A DNA stretch of 64,000 nucleotides from JADKAV01 sp963818505 (GTDB lineage: Bacteria; Actinomycetota; Actinomycetes; S36-B12; UBA10799). Both the position numbers and the translations under genes were made by a program. Position 1 is the first letter of the stretch. Each line of letters opens with the position of its first letter. Location: positions 310,001-374,000 of the forward strand of contig CAWFSJ010000005.1 of assembly GCA_963818505.1 (NCBI GenBank). Direction: 5' to 3'. Under the pieces are notes generated by a model. The model was not told the origin of the DNA, searched no databases, and saw only the letters and a list, made by a program, of their open reading frames with translations. This document shows positions 44,697 to 51,030 of the stretch, one piece after another.

Positions 44697-45676
44697 GCGC
44701 TCTCCTCCGCGTTCTCGTCTGCTGTGTGATGGCCGGTGAGAGTCAGGAAGACATCATCGAGGGTGGGTCGGCGAACCGCGACGTCGTCGATGGTGATACC
44801 CACCTCCCCCATCGCCTGGACGACCTCTACCAGTTGTTGTGCACCGCCGGTGCTGGCTGCGATCAGCCTGCGGGTGTGCTCATCGACTTCGACATCGGCC
44901 GCTGCTAACTCACCGAGCACCTGCCGTGCCCGATCCAGATCCGCACGGTCGCGCACGACCACTTCGATTCGCTCACCGCCGACCTGGGCCTTGAGCTCAT
45001 CGGCTGTTCCCTTGGCGATGATCTTGCCGGTGTCCACCACCGCAATGGTGTCGGCCAATTCGTCGGCCTCCTCGAGGTACTGCGTAGTGAGCAGCAACGT
45101 GGTGCCCTGACGCACAAGGTCGCGGATGACGTCCCACATTCCAAGCCGGCTGCGGGGGTCGAGGCCCGTCGTGGGTTCGTCGAGGAACAGCAGGTGCGGC
45201 TGACCGGTCAGGGCCCCGGCCAGGTCGAGGCGGCGACGCATACCGCCGGAGTACGTCTTGACTGTCCGGCCGCCGGCCTCGGTCAGGTTGAACTGCTCGA
45301 GCAGTTCTTCAGCGCGGGCTTTGGCGTGCACCTTGCCCATCTCGTACAGCCGGCCGAACATGTAGAGGTTCTCCCAGCCGGTGAGGTTCTCATCCACGGC
45401 GGCGTACTGCCCCGACAGGCCGATGGCCCGACGGACGTCCTGGGACTGCTTGACCACGTCGAAGCCTGCCACCCGGGCCGTCCCGGCATCGGGGCGTAGC
45501 AGAGTCGTCAGGATGCGCACAGTCGTGGTCTTGCCGGCGCCGTTCGGGCCGAGCAGTCCGAGCACGGTCCCCTCCGGCACCTCCAAGTCGACGCCGTCGA
45601 GAGCGCGCACCTCCGAGGACCCCCGTTTTGCGCGGTAGATCTTCACTAGGCCTTCGGCCTCGATCGCGTTGGTCAT
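44693..45676 (-). CDS. ABC transporter ATP-binding protein (DrrA-like)
   Basis: 327 residues from ATG 45676; a GTG seven codons upstream is also possible. The nucleotide-binding domain has Walker A LLGPNGAGKTTTVR, Q-loop GLSGQYAAVDENLTGWENL, signature TYSGGMRRRLDLAGAL, Walker B HLLFLDEPTTGLD and an H-loop in LLTTQYLEEADELAD. The C-terminal extension (VVVRDRADLDRARQVLGELAA ... RPTLDDVFLTLTGH) is the DrrA-type regulatory tail with the conserved TLDDVFLTLTG motif. It is coupled to the permease by overlapping stop and start. Confidence 0.94.
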   Translation of the reverse strand: MTNAIEAEGLVKIYRAKRGSSEVRALDGVDLEVPEGTVLGLLGPNGAGKTTTVRILTTLLRPDAGTARVAGFDVVKQSQDVRRAIGLSGQYAAVDENLTGWENLYMFGRLYEMGKVHAKARAEELLEQFNLTEAGGRTVKTYSGGMRRRLDLAGALTGQPHLLFLDEPTTGLDPRSRLGMWDVIRDLVRQGTTLLLTTQYLEEADELADTIAVVDTGKIIAKGTADELKAQVGGERIEVVVRDRADLDRARQVLGELAAADVEVDEHTRRLIAASTGGAQQLVEVVQAMGEVGITIDDVAVRRPTLDDVFLTLTGHHTADENAEESA

Positions 45677-45960
45677 AGGCCTGACTGTAAGGCCCACCTA
45701 AGACAAAGTGCCAACGGGGTTTCCGCGGTGATTTGTCACTTTCTGTACCAATTCCGCACGGAAAGTGACCCAGGACATACGGATAGTGAAAGTGGGCTTC
45801 ATCACAGTCGGTTGTGCCCGCGCTCGCGGCATGCCAAGGTCGAAGGGACGCGTCGGAGAAGCCTTCGATGCGGCGAGGACCGAAACCGGAACTCGTTGAC
45901 CGCCCCACGGACCGCGGCGCAGTAGGGCCACGCGAGGGGACGTCCGACCAAGGAACTGTT
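45677..45960. promoter_or_regulatory. 284-base leader/intergenic region before the transglycosylase gene
   Basis: No gene is visible. It holds a small hairpin (CACTTTCTGTACC...GCACGGAAAGTG, 45738-45768) and several short GC-rich inverted segments (for example 45905-45950) before AAGGAA at the start codon. Related Rpf-type genes in actinobacteria often have long structured leaders, some being c-di-AMP (ydaO) riboswitches. I could not match the conserved ydaO blocks here, so this is only a candidate structured leader. Confidence 0.3.
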
Positions 45961-46419
45961 TTGCGTAAAGCATTTGTCATGCCCGTTGCTGCCTTCGCCA
46001 TCGCCGGGCTCGGCGCCACCACTGTGGCCGCCCCCGCAATGGCCGCCCCGACTGCTTCCAAGAAGCAGAACGACCGCAAGGACCGCGCGTCCCGCGGGAA
46101 GGCCTCGTACCCCATCCAGTACAAGTTCGTGAAGAAGTACAGCCTCAGCAAGAAGCAGCTTCGCGAGATCGCGATCGCCAAGGTGTGGGCCAAGGGCTCG
46201 ATGCCCCGCAAGGTCCGCCAGTGCGAGTCCGGCGGCTACTACGGGATCAACACCGGCAACGGCTACTACGGCGCCTACCAGTTCGCAGCCGGCACGTGGC
46301 GCGGCATCGGCGGCGGCAAGTACTCCTCGTACGCCCACCAAGCCCCCAAGTTCGCCCAGGACCACATGGCTTGGAAGCTCTGGAAGCAGTCCGGCTGGGG
46401 CCCCTGGGGCTGTGCCTGA
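45961..46419 (+). CDS. Secreted transglycosylase-like (Rpf-related) protein
   Basis: 152 residues from TTG 45961 (LRKAFVMPVAAFAIAG), preferred because AAGGAA sits six bases upstream; ATG 45979 is an alternative lacking the basic n-region. The signal peptide ends AMAAP. A Lys-rich stretch (KKQNDRKDRASRGK) precedes a helical segment and the catalytic-like domain RQCESGGYYGINTGNGYYGAYQFAAGTWRGIGGG, which matches the transglycosylase/resuscitation-promoting-factor core (catalytic Glu in CESGG). It ends QSGWGPWGCA. It probably cleaves peptidoglycan during growth or resuscitation. A strong terminator follows. Confidence 0.88.
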   Translation: MRKAFVMPVAAFAIAGLGATTVAAPAMAAPTASKKQNDRKDRASRGKASYPIQYKFVKKYSLSKKQLREIAIAKVWAKGSMPRKVRQCESGGYYGINTGNGYYGAYQFAAGTWRGIGGGKYSSYAHQAPKFAQDHMAWKLWKQSGWGPWGCA

Positions 46420-46429
46420 TCCGAACCAC

Positions 46430-46476
46430 CCGAACTCCCGGCTTCCCTTCGAGGGGCCGGGAGTTCGGCCTTTTCT
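46430..46476 (+). terminator. Rho-independent terminator
   Basis: 13-base arms CCGAACTCCCGGC and GCCGGGAGTTCGG with a 13-base loop followed by CCTTTTCT, 10 bases after the transglycosylase stop. Confidence 0.85.
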
Positions 46477-46536
46477 GGGGGGTGCTGACCCTGCGGCCCG
46501 CAGGCCCGCAGCCCGCAGCCGCAGCCCGCAGCCCGC

Positions 46537-46605
46537 GTTAGAGGTTGTGGTCCTCGTTAGCGAAACAACGCGTGGATTCGCTAACCAACAGCACAACCTC
46601 TAACC
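46537..46605. repeat. Family 1 hairpin element, copy 6 (loop orientation B)
   Basis: Left arm has the variant segment GGTCCTCG where copy 3 has GCTGTTGG; the right arm keeps CCAACAGC, so the middle of the stem is unpaired. Loop GAAACAACGCGTGGATTC. The right flank is CCAGGACACC instead of CAACGGCC. Preceded by GC-rich GCAGCCC repeats (46490-46536). Confidence 0.85.
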
Positions 46606-46667
46606 AGGACACCGGCGGGGACCGCCCGGGCACGCCAGCACGGTTTTCAAGGCGGCCCGCAGCCCGC

Positions 46668-46736
46668 GTTAGAGGTTGTGGTCCTCGTTAGCAAAACAAC
46701 GCGTGGATTCGCTAACCAACAGCACAACCTCTAACC
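46668..46736. repeat. Family 1 hairpin element, copy 7 (loop orientation B)
   Basis: As copy 6, but with loop AAAACAACGCGTGGATTC, the exact reverse complement of the copy 3 loop. Both flanks (GCAGCCCGC and CCAGGACACCGGCGGGG) are shared with copy 6, so the two arose by segmental duplication within 131 bases. Confidence 0.87.
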
Positions 46737-46789
46737 AGGACACCGGCGGGGCCAGGACACCGGCGGGGACCAGGACACCGGCGGGGCCG
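46735..46789. repeat. 17-19-bp tandem repeat abutting hairpin copy 7
   Basis: CCAGGACACCGGCGGGG is present three times in tandem, with small length differences, starting at the right end of copy 7; one unit also follows copy 6. With copies 6 and 7 it fills the 395-base gap between the transglycosylase and gamma-glutamyltransferase genes. Confidence 0.78.
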
Positions 46790-46814
46790 CCCGGCACGCC
46801 GGCCCAAGCCCCGG

Positions 46815-48233
46815 CTAAACCGGCACAACCAAAGCCGCGCCACCGCGGCGGGGATCGGCGTGGGCCACAACCTGCCCGTCGGCGCCGATCAGCACGGCGT
46901 TGACCCCGCCGAAGTAGAAGTGGCGATCCGGCCACATGCTCACCTCGCCGAGCTCACCAAGCGCGGCCACCTGGTCGGCCCGCAGACCAGGCTCGACCTG
47001 GATTATCCCGCGGTTGTCGACGTGAACACGGGGCGCTTCAACGGCGCCGGCAAGGTCGGAATCACCGCCGAGCAGCAGCGTGATCACGCGCGTGAGAGCG
47101 CTGCGGATCCGCTCACTTCCGCCGGTCCCGAGGACCAGCATCGCGCCGTCGAAGCTCACCACGCTGGGGGCCATCATCGACCGGATCCGCTCACCGGCCT
47201 GGGCCGATTCGGGGCCGCCGGGGTGCAGGTCGTCCTCGCCCATCATGTTGTTCAGGTGCATCCCCGTGCCGGGCAGCATCACCCCACCACCCACACCGTT
47301 GGACAACGTCAGCGCAGCAGCCATCCCCTCGGCATCCACGACGCTGATGTGCGTGGTACCGGCAGTGGAGGTCGGCCCACTGACCCGCTCCTTCAACCAC
47401 GCGGTGGTTTCGGCCAGAGCCGCGGCAATAGCAGCGGGCTGCGGATGCGCGTCGTCGGCGAGGTCGGCCAACACGTGCGCCACTATTGACCCGCCAAGCG
47501 ACGGCATCGGGTTGGTCGCGATGGTGCCGCCCCGGATCGAAGCGACAAGCGGGTCCCGCTCAATGACGCGGTACGCACGAAGATCCTCAGCCGTGATCGG
47601 TCCGTCTGGCATCAAGGCCGCGAACTGGTCCACGAGGTCGCCGATGCCGAGAATCCTCGCAGCCGCCACGTCGTCCAGGAAGTCCGCGAATTCCTCATCG
47701 GCGAAAACCTGGCCCGCTCCAAGAAGTTGCCCGGTCGGCGCGGTGCGCGACCGGATGTCGGCCGTGAGGCGCAGGACCGGGTCGATGAGCGCCATCGCAT
47801 GGGCCTGGGCCGGTTCCAGGCGCACACCCTTGCGCGCCAGACCTGCAGCAGGTGCCACGACCTGCGGCAAAGCCCACGTGCCCCAACGCCGGTGCGCCTC
47901 GAGAAAACCGTCAAGACACCCGGGCACAGCCACTGTGGCCACTCCAACGTGGAAGTCCTGGGTGGCCCCCGAGTAGGTCACGGTGACGGTCTCGCGCTGC
48001 CCGGCCGGACCCGACGGCACCGTTGTGAAGAAGTCCAGCATCTTCGTCTGCCCGTCCGGCAGCCGGACCAGCATGAAGCCGCCCCCGCCCATACTGGAGA
48101 CCCCGGGCTCGGAGACTGTCGAGGCGAACGCGGCCGCAATCGCGGCGTCCACAGCGTTGCCGCCCGCGGCGAGAACCTCAGCGCCGACTTGGGCGGTCAC
48201 CGCAGATCCACAACTGATGGCTGCCCTCGACAC
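46815..48233 (-). CDS. Gamma-glutamyltransferase family protein
   Basis: 472 residues without a signal peptide. The large-subunit part starts GAEVLAAGGNAVDAAIAAAFASTVSEPGVSSMGGGGFMLV, typical of the family. The autoprocessing site is STAGTTHISVVDAEGMAAALTLSNGVGGGV, where the first Thr of TTH becomes the N-terminal nucleophile. The small subunit contains MMAPSVVSFDGAMLVLGTGGSERIRSAL, close to the conserved M-S/A-P...GSPGG-type substrate loop (here GTGGSE). It is shorter than E. coli Ggt (580) and lacks export signals, so it may be an intracellular acylase-like member acting on glutathione or gamma-glutamyl/acyl amides. Confidence 0.85.
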   Translation of the reverse strand: MSRAAISCGSAVTAQVGAEVLAAGGNAVDAAIAAAFASTVSEPGVSSMGGGGFMLVRLPDGQTKMLDFFTTVPSGPAGQRETVTVTYSGATQDFHVGVATVAVPGCLDGFLEAHRRWGTWALPQVVAPAAGLARKGVRLEPAQAHAMALIDPVLRLTADIRSRTAPTGQLLGAGQVFADEEFADFLDDVAAARILGIGDLVDQFAALMPDGPITAEDLRAYRVIERDPLVASIRGGTIATNPMPSLGGSIVAHVLADLADDAHPQPAAIAAALAETTAWLKERVSGPTSTAGTTHISVVDAEGMAAALTLSNGVGGGVMLPGTGMHLNNMMGEDDLHPGGPESAQAGERIRSMMAPSVVSFDGAMLVLGTGGSERIRSALTRVITLLLGGDSDLAGAVEAPRVHVDNRGIIQVEPGLRADQVAALGELGEVSMWPDRHFYFGGVNAVLIGADGQVVAHADPRRGGAALVVPV

Positions 48234-48286
48234 TCGGTCAGGCTACCGGCGGGAATGCCGCCACGCTGCGCCCGGTTGGAAATTGC

Positions 48287-48628
48287 GTGGCCACCACTGA
48301 GCTCAACGACAGCAACTTCAACGAAGCGACCGCCGGCAAGACGGTCGTGATCGACTTCTGGGCCGATTGGTGCGGGCCCTGCAAGTCCTTCGCCCCGGTC
48401 TACACGGAGGTCTCCGCCGACTACGCCGACGTGATGTTCGGGAAGGTCGATGTGGACGCGAATCCGGGTCTCGCGCAGGCCTTCGGGGTGACAGCGATCC
48501 CCACGTTGGTTGTCATGCGCAACGGCCAGGTCCTTCACTCGCAGGCCGGCGCGATGAACGGGCCCAGCCTGCGATCAACCATCGACAAGGCACTCAAAGG
48601 CCCCAAGAAGATGACCTTCAAGTTCTAA
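48287..48628 (+). CDS. trxA: Thioredoxin
   Basis: 113 residues from GTG 48287. It has the thioredoxin fold with FWADWCGPCKSFAPV, active-site WCGPC at residues 28-32, the cis-Pro loop GVTAIPTLVVMRNGQ, and a final helix. It is a small cytosolic disulfide reductant that depends on thioredoxin reductase (not seen here). The C-terminus (GPKKMTFKF) is slightly longer than usual. It is monocistronic, divergent from the gamma-glutamyltransferase gene by 53 bases, which fits a shared redox-related promoter region. Confidence 0.95.
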   Translation: MATTELNDSNFNEATAGKTVVIDFWADWCGPCKSFAPVYTEVSADYADVMFGKVDVDANPGLAQAFGVTAIPTLVVMRNGQVLHSQAGAMNGPSLRSTIDKALKGPKKMTFKF

Positions 48629-48633
48629 AGGAA

Positions 48634-48813
48634 CTACAGGACGCTTACTCGTGCGTCCGGTGCGTAGTGCAGTTCGAAGCGGCGCGCGGATACCTCGCTC
48701 ACAGCGTCCACGATCACCTGCCCGTACTCCTCGCAGAAGTGGAACACCACAAGGTGGTCGCCCTCCACGTCGATGGTGTCGCCGTTCTTCAACTGCTTCG
48801 CTGACCTAACCAC
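48634..48813 (-). CDS. 59-residue hypothetical protein
   Basis: From GTG 48813 the frame reads VVRSAKQLKNGDTIDVEGDHLVVFHFCEEYG and continues ...VIVDAVSEVSARRFELHYAPDARVSVL. It is an almost continuous alternation of polar and hydrophobic residues predicting a five-stranded small beta barrel. This resembles Hint/KOW-like or translation-factor-like small barrels where a KNGDTIDVEG turn opens the domain. The GC-rich third positions and sensible composition argue that it is real. It ends five bases from the thioredoxin stop (convergent) and lies upstream of DUF3073 on the same strand as that gene. TTG at codon 8 is another possible start. Confidence 0.6.
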   Translation of the reverse strand: MVRSAKQLKNGDTIDVEGDHLVVFHFCEEYGQVIVDAVSEVSARRFELHYAPDARVSVL

Positions 48814-48940
48814 CCCTATAGAATCGGCTACCAGCCTCTGGATCTCGATTACAAGTCATCAAGAATCGATAACAGTCCGGTCACAAAGTTCTGAGAAGGC
48901 CCTTGACGAGGGTTTCAGTCAGCAAATCAGACGCTGGCGG

Positions 48941-49129
48941 TCAATCCTCTTCGCCGTCCGCGTACTTGTCGTACTCCTCGTACTCGTCCACATCGAAGTC
49001 CTCGTCGTGCGACGACTTGGACGTTCCGCTCAGTTCGGCCTGCAGAGCCGCAAGGTCGGTTTGAGGCGCGTTGTACTTCAATTCGCGCGCAACCTTGGTC
49101 TGCTTGGCCTTTGCACGGCCGCGCCCCAT
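48941..49129 (-). CDS. DUF3073 family protein
   Basis: 62 residues from ATG 49129 (MGRGRAKAKQTKVARELKYNAP). That is the invariant N-terminus of the actinobacterial DUF3073 family, basic and probably RNA- or DNA-contacting. It is followed by an acidic tail (HDEDFDVDEYEEYDKYADGEED). The gene is regularly found beside bldC and purM/purF in actinomycetes, as here. Its function is unknown. GAGGGGG nine bases upstream supports the start; longer in-frame extension is unlikely. Confidence 0.9.
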   Translation of the reverse strand: MGRGRAKAKQTKVARELKYNAPQTDLAALQAELSGTSKSSHDEDFDVDEYEEYDKYADGEED

Positions 49130-49330
49130 ATGGCTCGACCCCCTCGCCCGGGATAAACCCCGAAGGTCAGTTGACAGATACATGATGGGCACGTGGCCCT
49201 CTCGGGCAAGACTACCTCGTGCCCGGCTCGATCCGCACCTTACCCACCCCGATTAGTTTCGTGCGGTTGCCGCCCTCGTTGATGGGTGCGAGACTCAAGC
49301 CAACCCTCTTATCGGACATATGGAGCATGT

Positions 49331-49558
49331 ATGAGCGCCAATCTGGGCACCCCTGAGGAGCTGCTTACTCCGTCTGAGGTGGCTTCGCTTTTCCGGGTCG
49401 ATCCGAAGACCGTTACGCGGTGGGCGAAAGCCGGGAAACTGTCATGCGTGAAGACCCTGGGTGGACACCGTCGCTACCTGGCCAGCGAAGTGAATGCACT
49501 GCTGGAAGGGTCCCTGCCGCAGCAGCGCACACCGCTGGGCAGCCCCACGATCCCCTAA
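49331..49558 (+). CDS. bldC: BldC-type MerR-like helix-turn-helix regulator
   Basis: 75 residues from ATG 49331 with GGAG upstream. The core EELLTPSEVASLFRVDPKTVTRWAKAGKLSCVKTLGGHRRYLASEVNALLEG is the compact MerR-like winged helix of BldC, lacking the MerR effector and dimerisation region. In Streptomyces BldC binds direct repeats cooperatively and controls development timing; it is conserved also in non-sporulating actinobacteria. The order purF-purM-(secreted genes)-bldC-DUF3073 supports orthology. Its 3' end is five bases from the convergent secreted-protein gene. Confidence 0.92.
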   Translation: MSANLGTPEELLTPSEVASLFRVDPKTVTRWAKAGKLSCVKTLGGHRRYLASEVNALLEGSLPQQRTPLGSPTIP

Positions 49559-49562
49559 GGGA

Positions 49563-50258
49563 TCACCCCATCCGCAGAGGCCCCACGTAGTCGGCTGGCG
49601 CGGTGACACTGGACAACGGCAGGCGGAATCCCGTCTCCGAGGATGCCGCTTCGCAGTTGCCCGCGGAGTTGCGTTGCCACGTGGCAAGGTTGAGCACCGG
49701 AGTCGATGTGCCGTCCAGTTTGTATGCACTTGCTGGACCCAGCGTGGGCGGGGTTGAGGTGCGATAGACCACCCGGAAACTGGAGTCCTGGGCGAACGCA
49801 TCCCTTTCCCAAGCGTCATCTACGGCAATGAAGCCAGTGCCCGTGCACGTAGCGTTGTCGTACAGCGGGGTGAGTCCAATAGGAACCAGCCACCCATTCG
49901 GGTAATAGGCGAATTCGCCTCCATCAACTCTCACGAAGAAGATGGTGACAGGCAATGAGAACTGGCCAACGGCCACGCCGACGACCGCTCCGTTGGCGTC
50001 GACTACGTTCCCGAGCGAGTTGGGCGAACCTACCGGACCAGTGGACCCCTTCGAACCTTTCGGTCCGGCCTTGGTCCACTTGATCTTCTTCCAGCCTTTG
50101 CCACACTTCTTCGTCTTGCCCTGCAACAGCCGCAGTTCACCGTTGGACTTCTTGACACACGCGGTGTACTTCTTGGCCGCAGACGCGGGCTCGGCCACCG
50201 CAAGTCCCGCGGCCCCTACCAGGGCCAAGGCTGCGGTGGATGCGATCAGCTTGTTCAT
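49563..50258 (-). CDS. Secreted collagen-like-motif protein (paralogue 2)
   Basis: 231 residues with a signal peptide (MNKLIASTAALALVGAAGLAVAEPASAAKK). It has a small Cys module CVKKSNGELRLLQGKTKKCGKGWKKIKW, then a short collagen-like run (GPKGSKGSTGPVG). The globular region (FFVRVDGGEFAYYPNGWLVPIGLTPLYDNATCTGTGFI...) has four more Cys/aromatic features. It ends with VTAPADYVGPLRMG, the same ending type as its neighbour. It lies ten bases downstream of paralogue 1 and is clearly a tandem duplicate. Probably surface-exposed; no enzymatic motif. Confidence 0.82.
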   Translation of the reverse strand: MNKLIASTAALALVGAAGLAVAEPASAAKKYTACVKKSNGELRLLQGKTKKCGKGWKKIKWTKAGPKGSKGSTGPVGSPNSLGNVVDANGAVVGVAVGQFSLPVTIFFVRVDGGEFAYYPNGWLVPIGLTPLYDNATCTGTGFIAVDDAWERDAFAQDSSFRVVYRTSTPPTLGPASAYKLDGTSTPVLNLATWQRNSAGNCEAASSETGFRLPLSSVTAPADYVGPLRMG

Positions 50259-50268
50259 GGTGACCCAC

Positions 50269-50967
50269 TCAGCCGATCTTCAAGGGGCCGGGCACGTCCA
50301 AAGGAGCTGTGACCCGCTCAAGCGTGACCAGTGTGCCCGTGAAATTGGGCGGGTCGGGCACGCAGGCGCCCGTGTCGTTGAGCTCCCACATCGGCAGTGC
50401 ATTCACAGCCTCAGTCGTCGTGGAGAACTTCCATGCGGAAGCAGGCCCGAACGTAGGCTGAATCGGCCTGTACACAAGCCGAGACGGGCCACCGGCGGAC
50501 CCGGTGATGAACTGGGTGGTTTGCGCAGAGCTCGACTGCAGGTAGGCCGTGCCGTCACAGGTGCTCGTCTTGAAACTCGGCGACCCCCCACCGATTGAGA
50601 ACAGAGTTCCGTTCGGCAGGAACATGTACGAACCGCCGTCGATCTCCACGAAGATCAGCGTGGGCCCCTCGGGGAACAGTCCCAAGAATCGACCCACCGT
50701 CTTGCCGTTCCCATCGATGACCGACAGGTTGGGCCCCTGAGCACCCTGGTTGCCCTGCGGGCCGGCCTTGCCCTTCTGGTTCCAGGAGATCTTCTTCCAG
50801 CCCTTCTTGCACTTCTTCTTGCCGCTGAGGATGCGCACCTCGCCGGTGCTCTTCTTGACGCAGGCGTTGACGGTCTTTGCCTGTGCCGGGATAACCGCGC
50901 CAGCACCTACCAGCAGACTGGCGCCCAGCATCGTGGCCAGGCCAATTCGTGTGAATTTCTTGAGCAT
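50269..50967 (-). CDS. Secreted collagen-like-motif protein (paralogue 1)
   Basis: 232 residues from ATG 50967 (GGAGG six bases upstream; the preceding ATG is also possible). The signal peptide ends PAQAKT. The layout equals its neighbour: CVKKSTGEVRILSGKKKCKKGWKKISWNQKG, short Gly-X-Y run KAGPQGNQGAQGPN, then LIFVEIDGGSYMFLPNGTLFSIGG, a Cys-bounded loop and a RVTAPLDVPGPLKIG ending. The central pattern xFVxxDGGxxxxxPNG is conserved between the two, suggesting the functional core. They form a two-gene transcription unit upstream of the convergent bldC. Confidence 0.82.
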   Translation of the reverse strand: MLKKFTRIGLATMLGASLLVGAGAVIPAQAKTVNACVKKSTGEVRILSGKKKCKKGWKKISWNQKGKAGPQGNQGAQGPNLSVIDGNGKTVGRFLGLFPEGPTLIFVEIDGGSYMFLPNGTLFSIGGGSPSFKTSTCDGTAYLQSSSAQTTQFITGSAGGPSRLVYRPIQPTFGPASAWKFSTTTEAVNALPMWELNDTGACVPDPPNFTGTLVTLERVTAPLDVPGPLKIG

Positions 50968-51030
50968 CATGACCTCCACGTCAGTGCGTTGGACACTAGC
51001 GGCTCAAGACCCCCGGTGTCACGTGGCCGT

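Noticed and set aside
45677..45960. Calling the leader a ydaO (c-di-AMP) riboswitch.
   Set aside because: Context fits, and CCGAAACCGGAACTCG faintly resembles the 3' block, but the other conserved ydaO segments could not be matched. A covariance search is needed.
46537..46736. Two similar palindromic repeats 131 bases apart, as a possible short CRISPR array.
   Set aside because: The repeats are themselves long palindromes found singly at five other sites, the 'spacer' is a duplicated GC-rich flank, and there are no cas genes.
17041..46736. Family 1 hairpins interpreted as Rho-independent terminators.
   Set aside because: Several lie in divergent intergenic regions upstream of both genes, there is no U-tract, and the 18-base loop is conserved. 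A terminator explains none of this.
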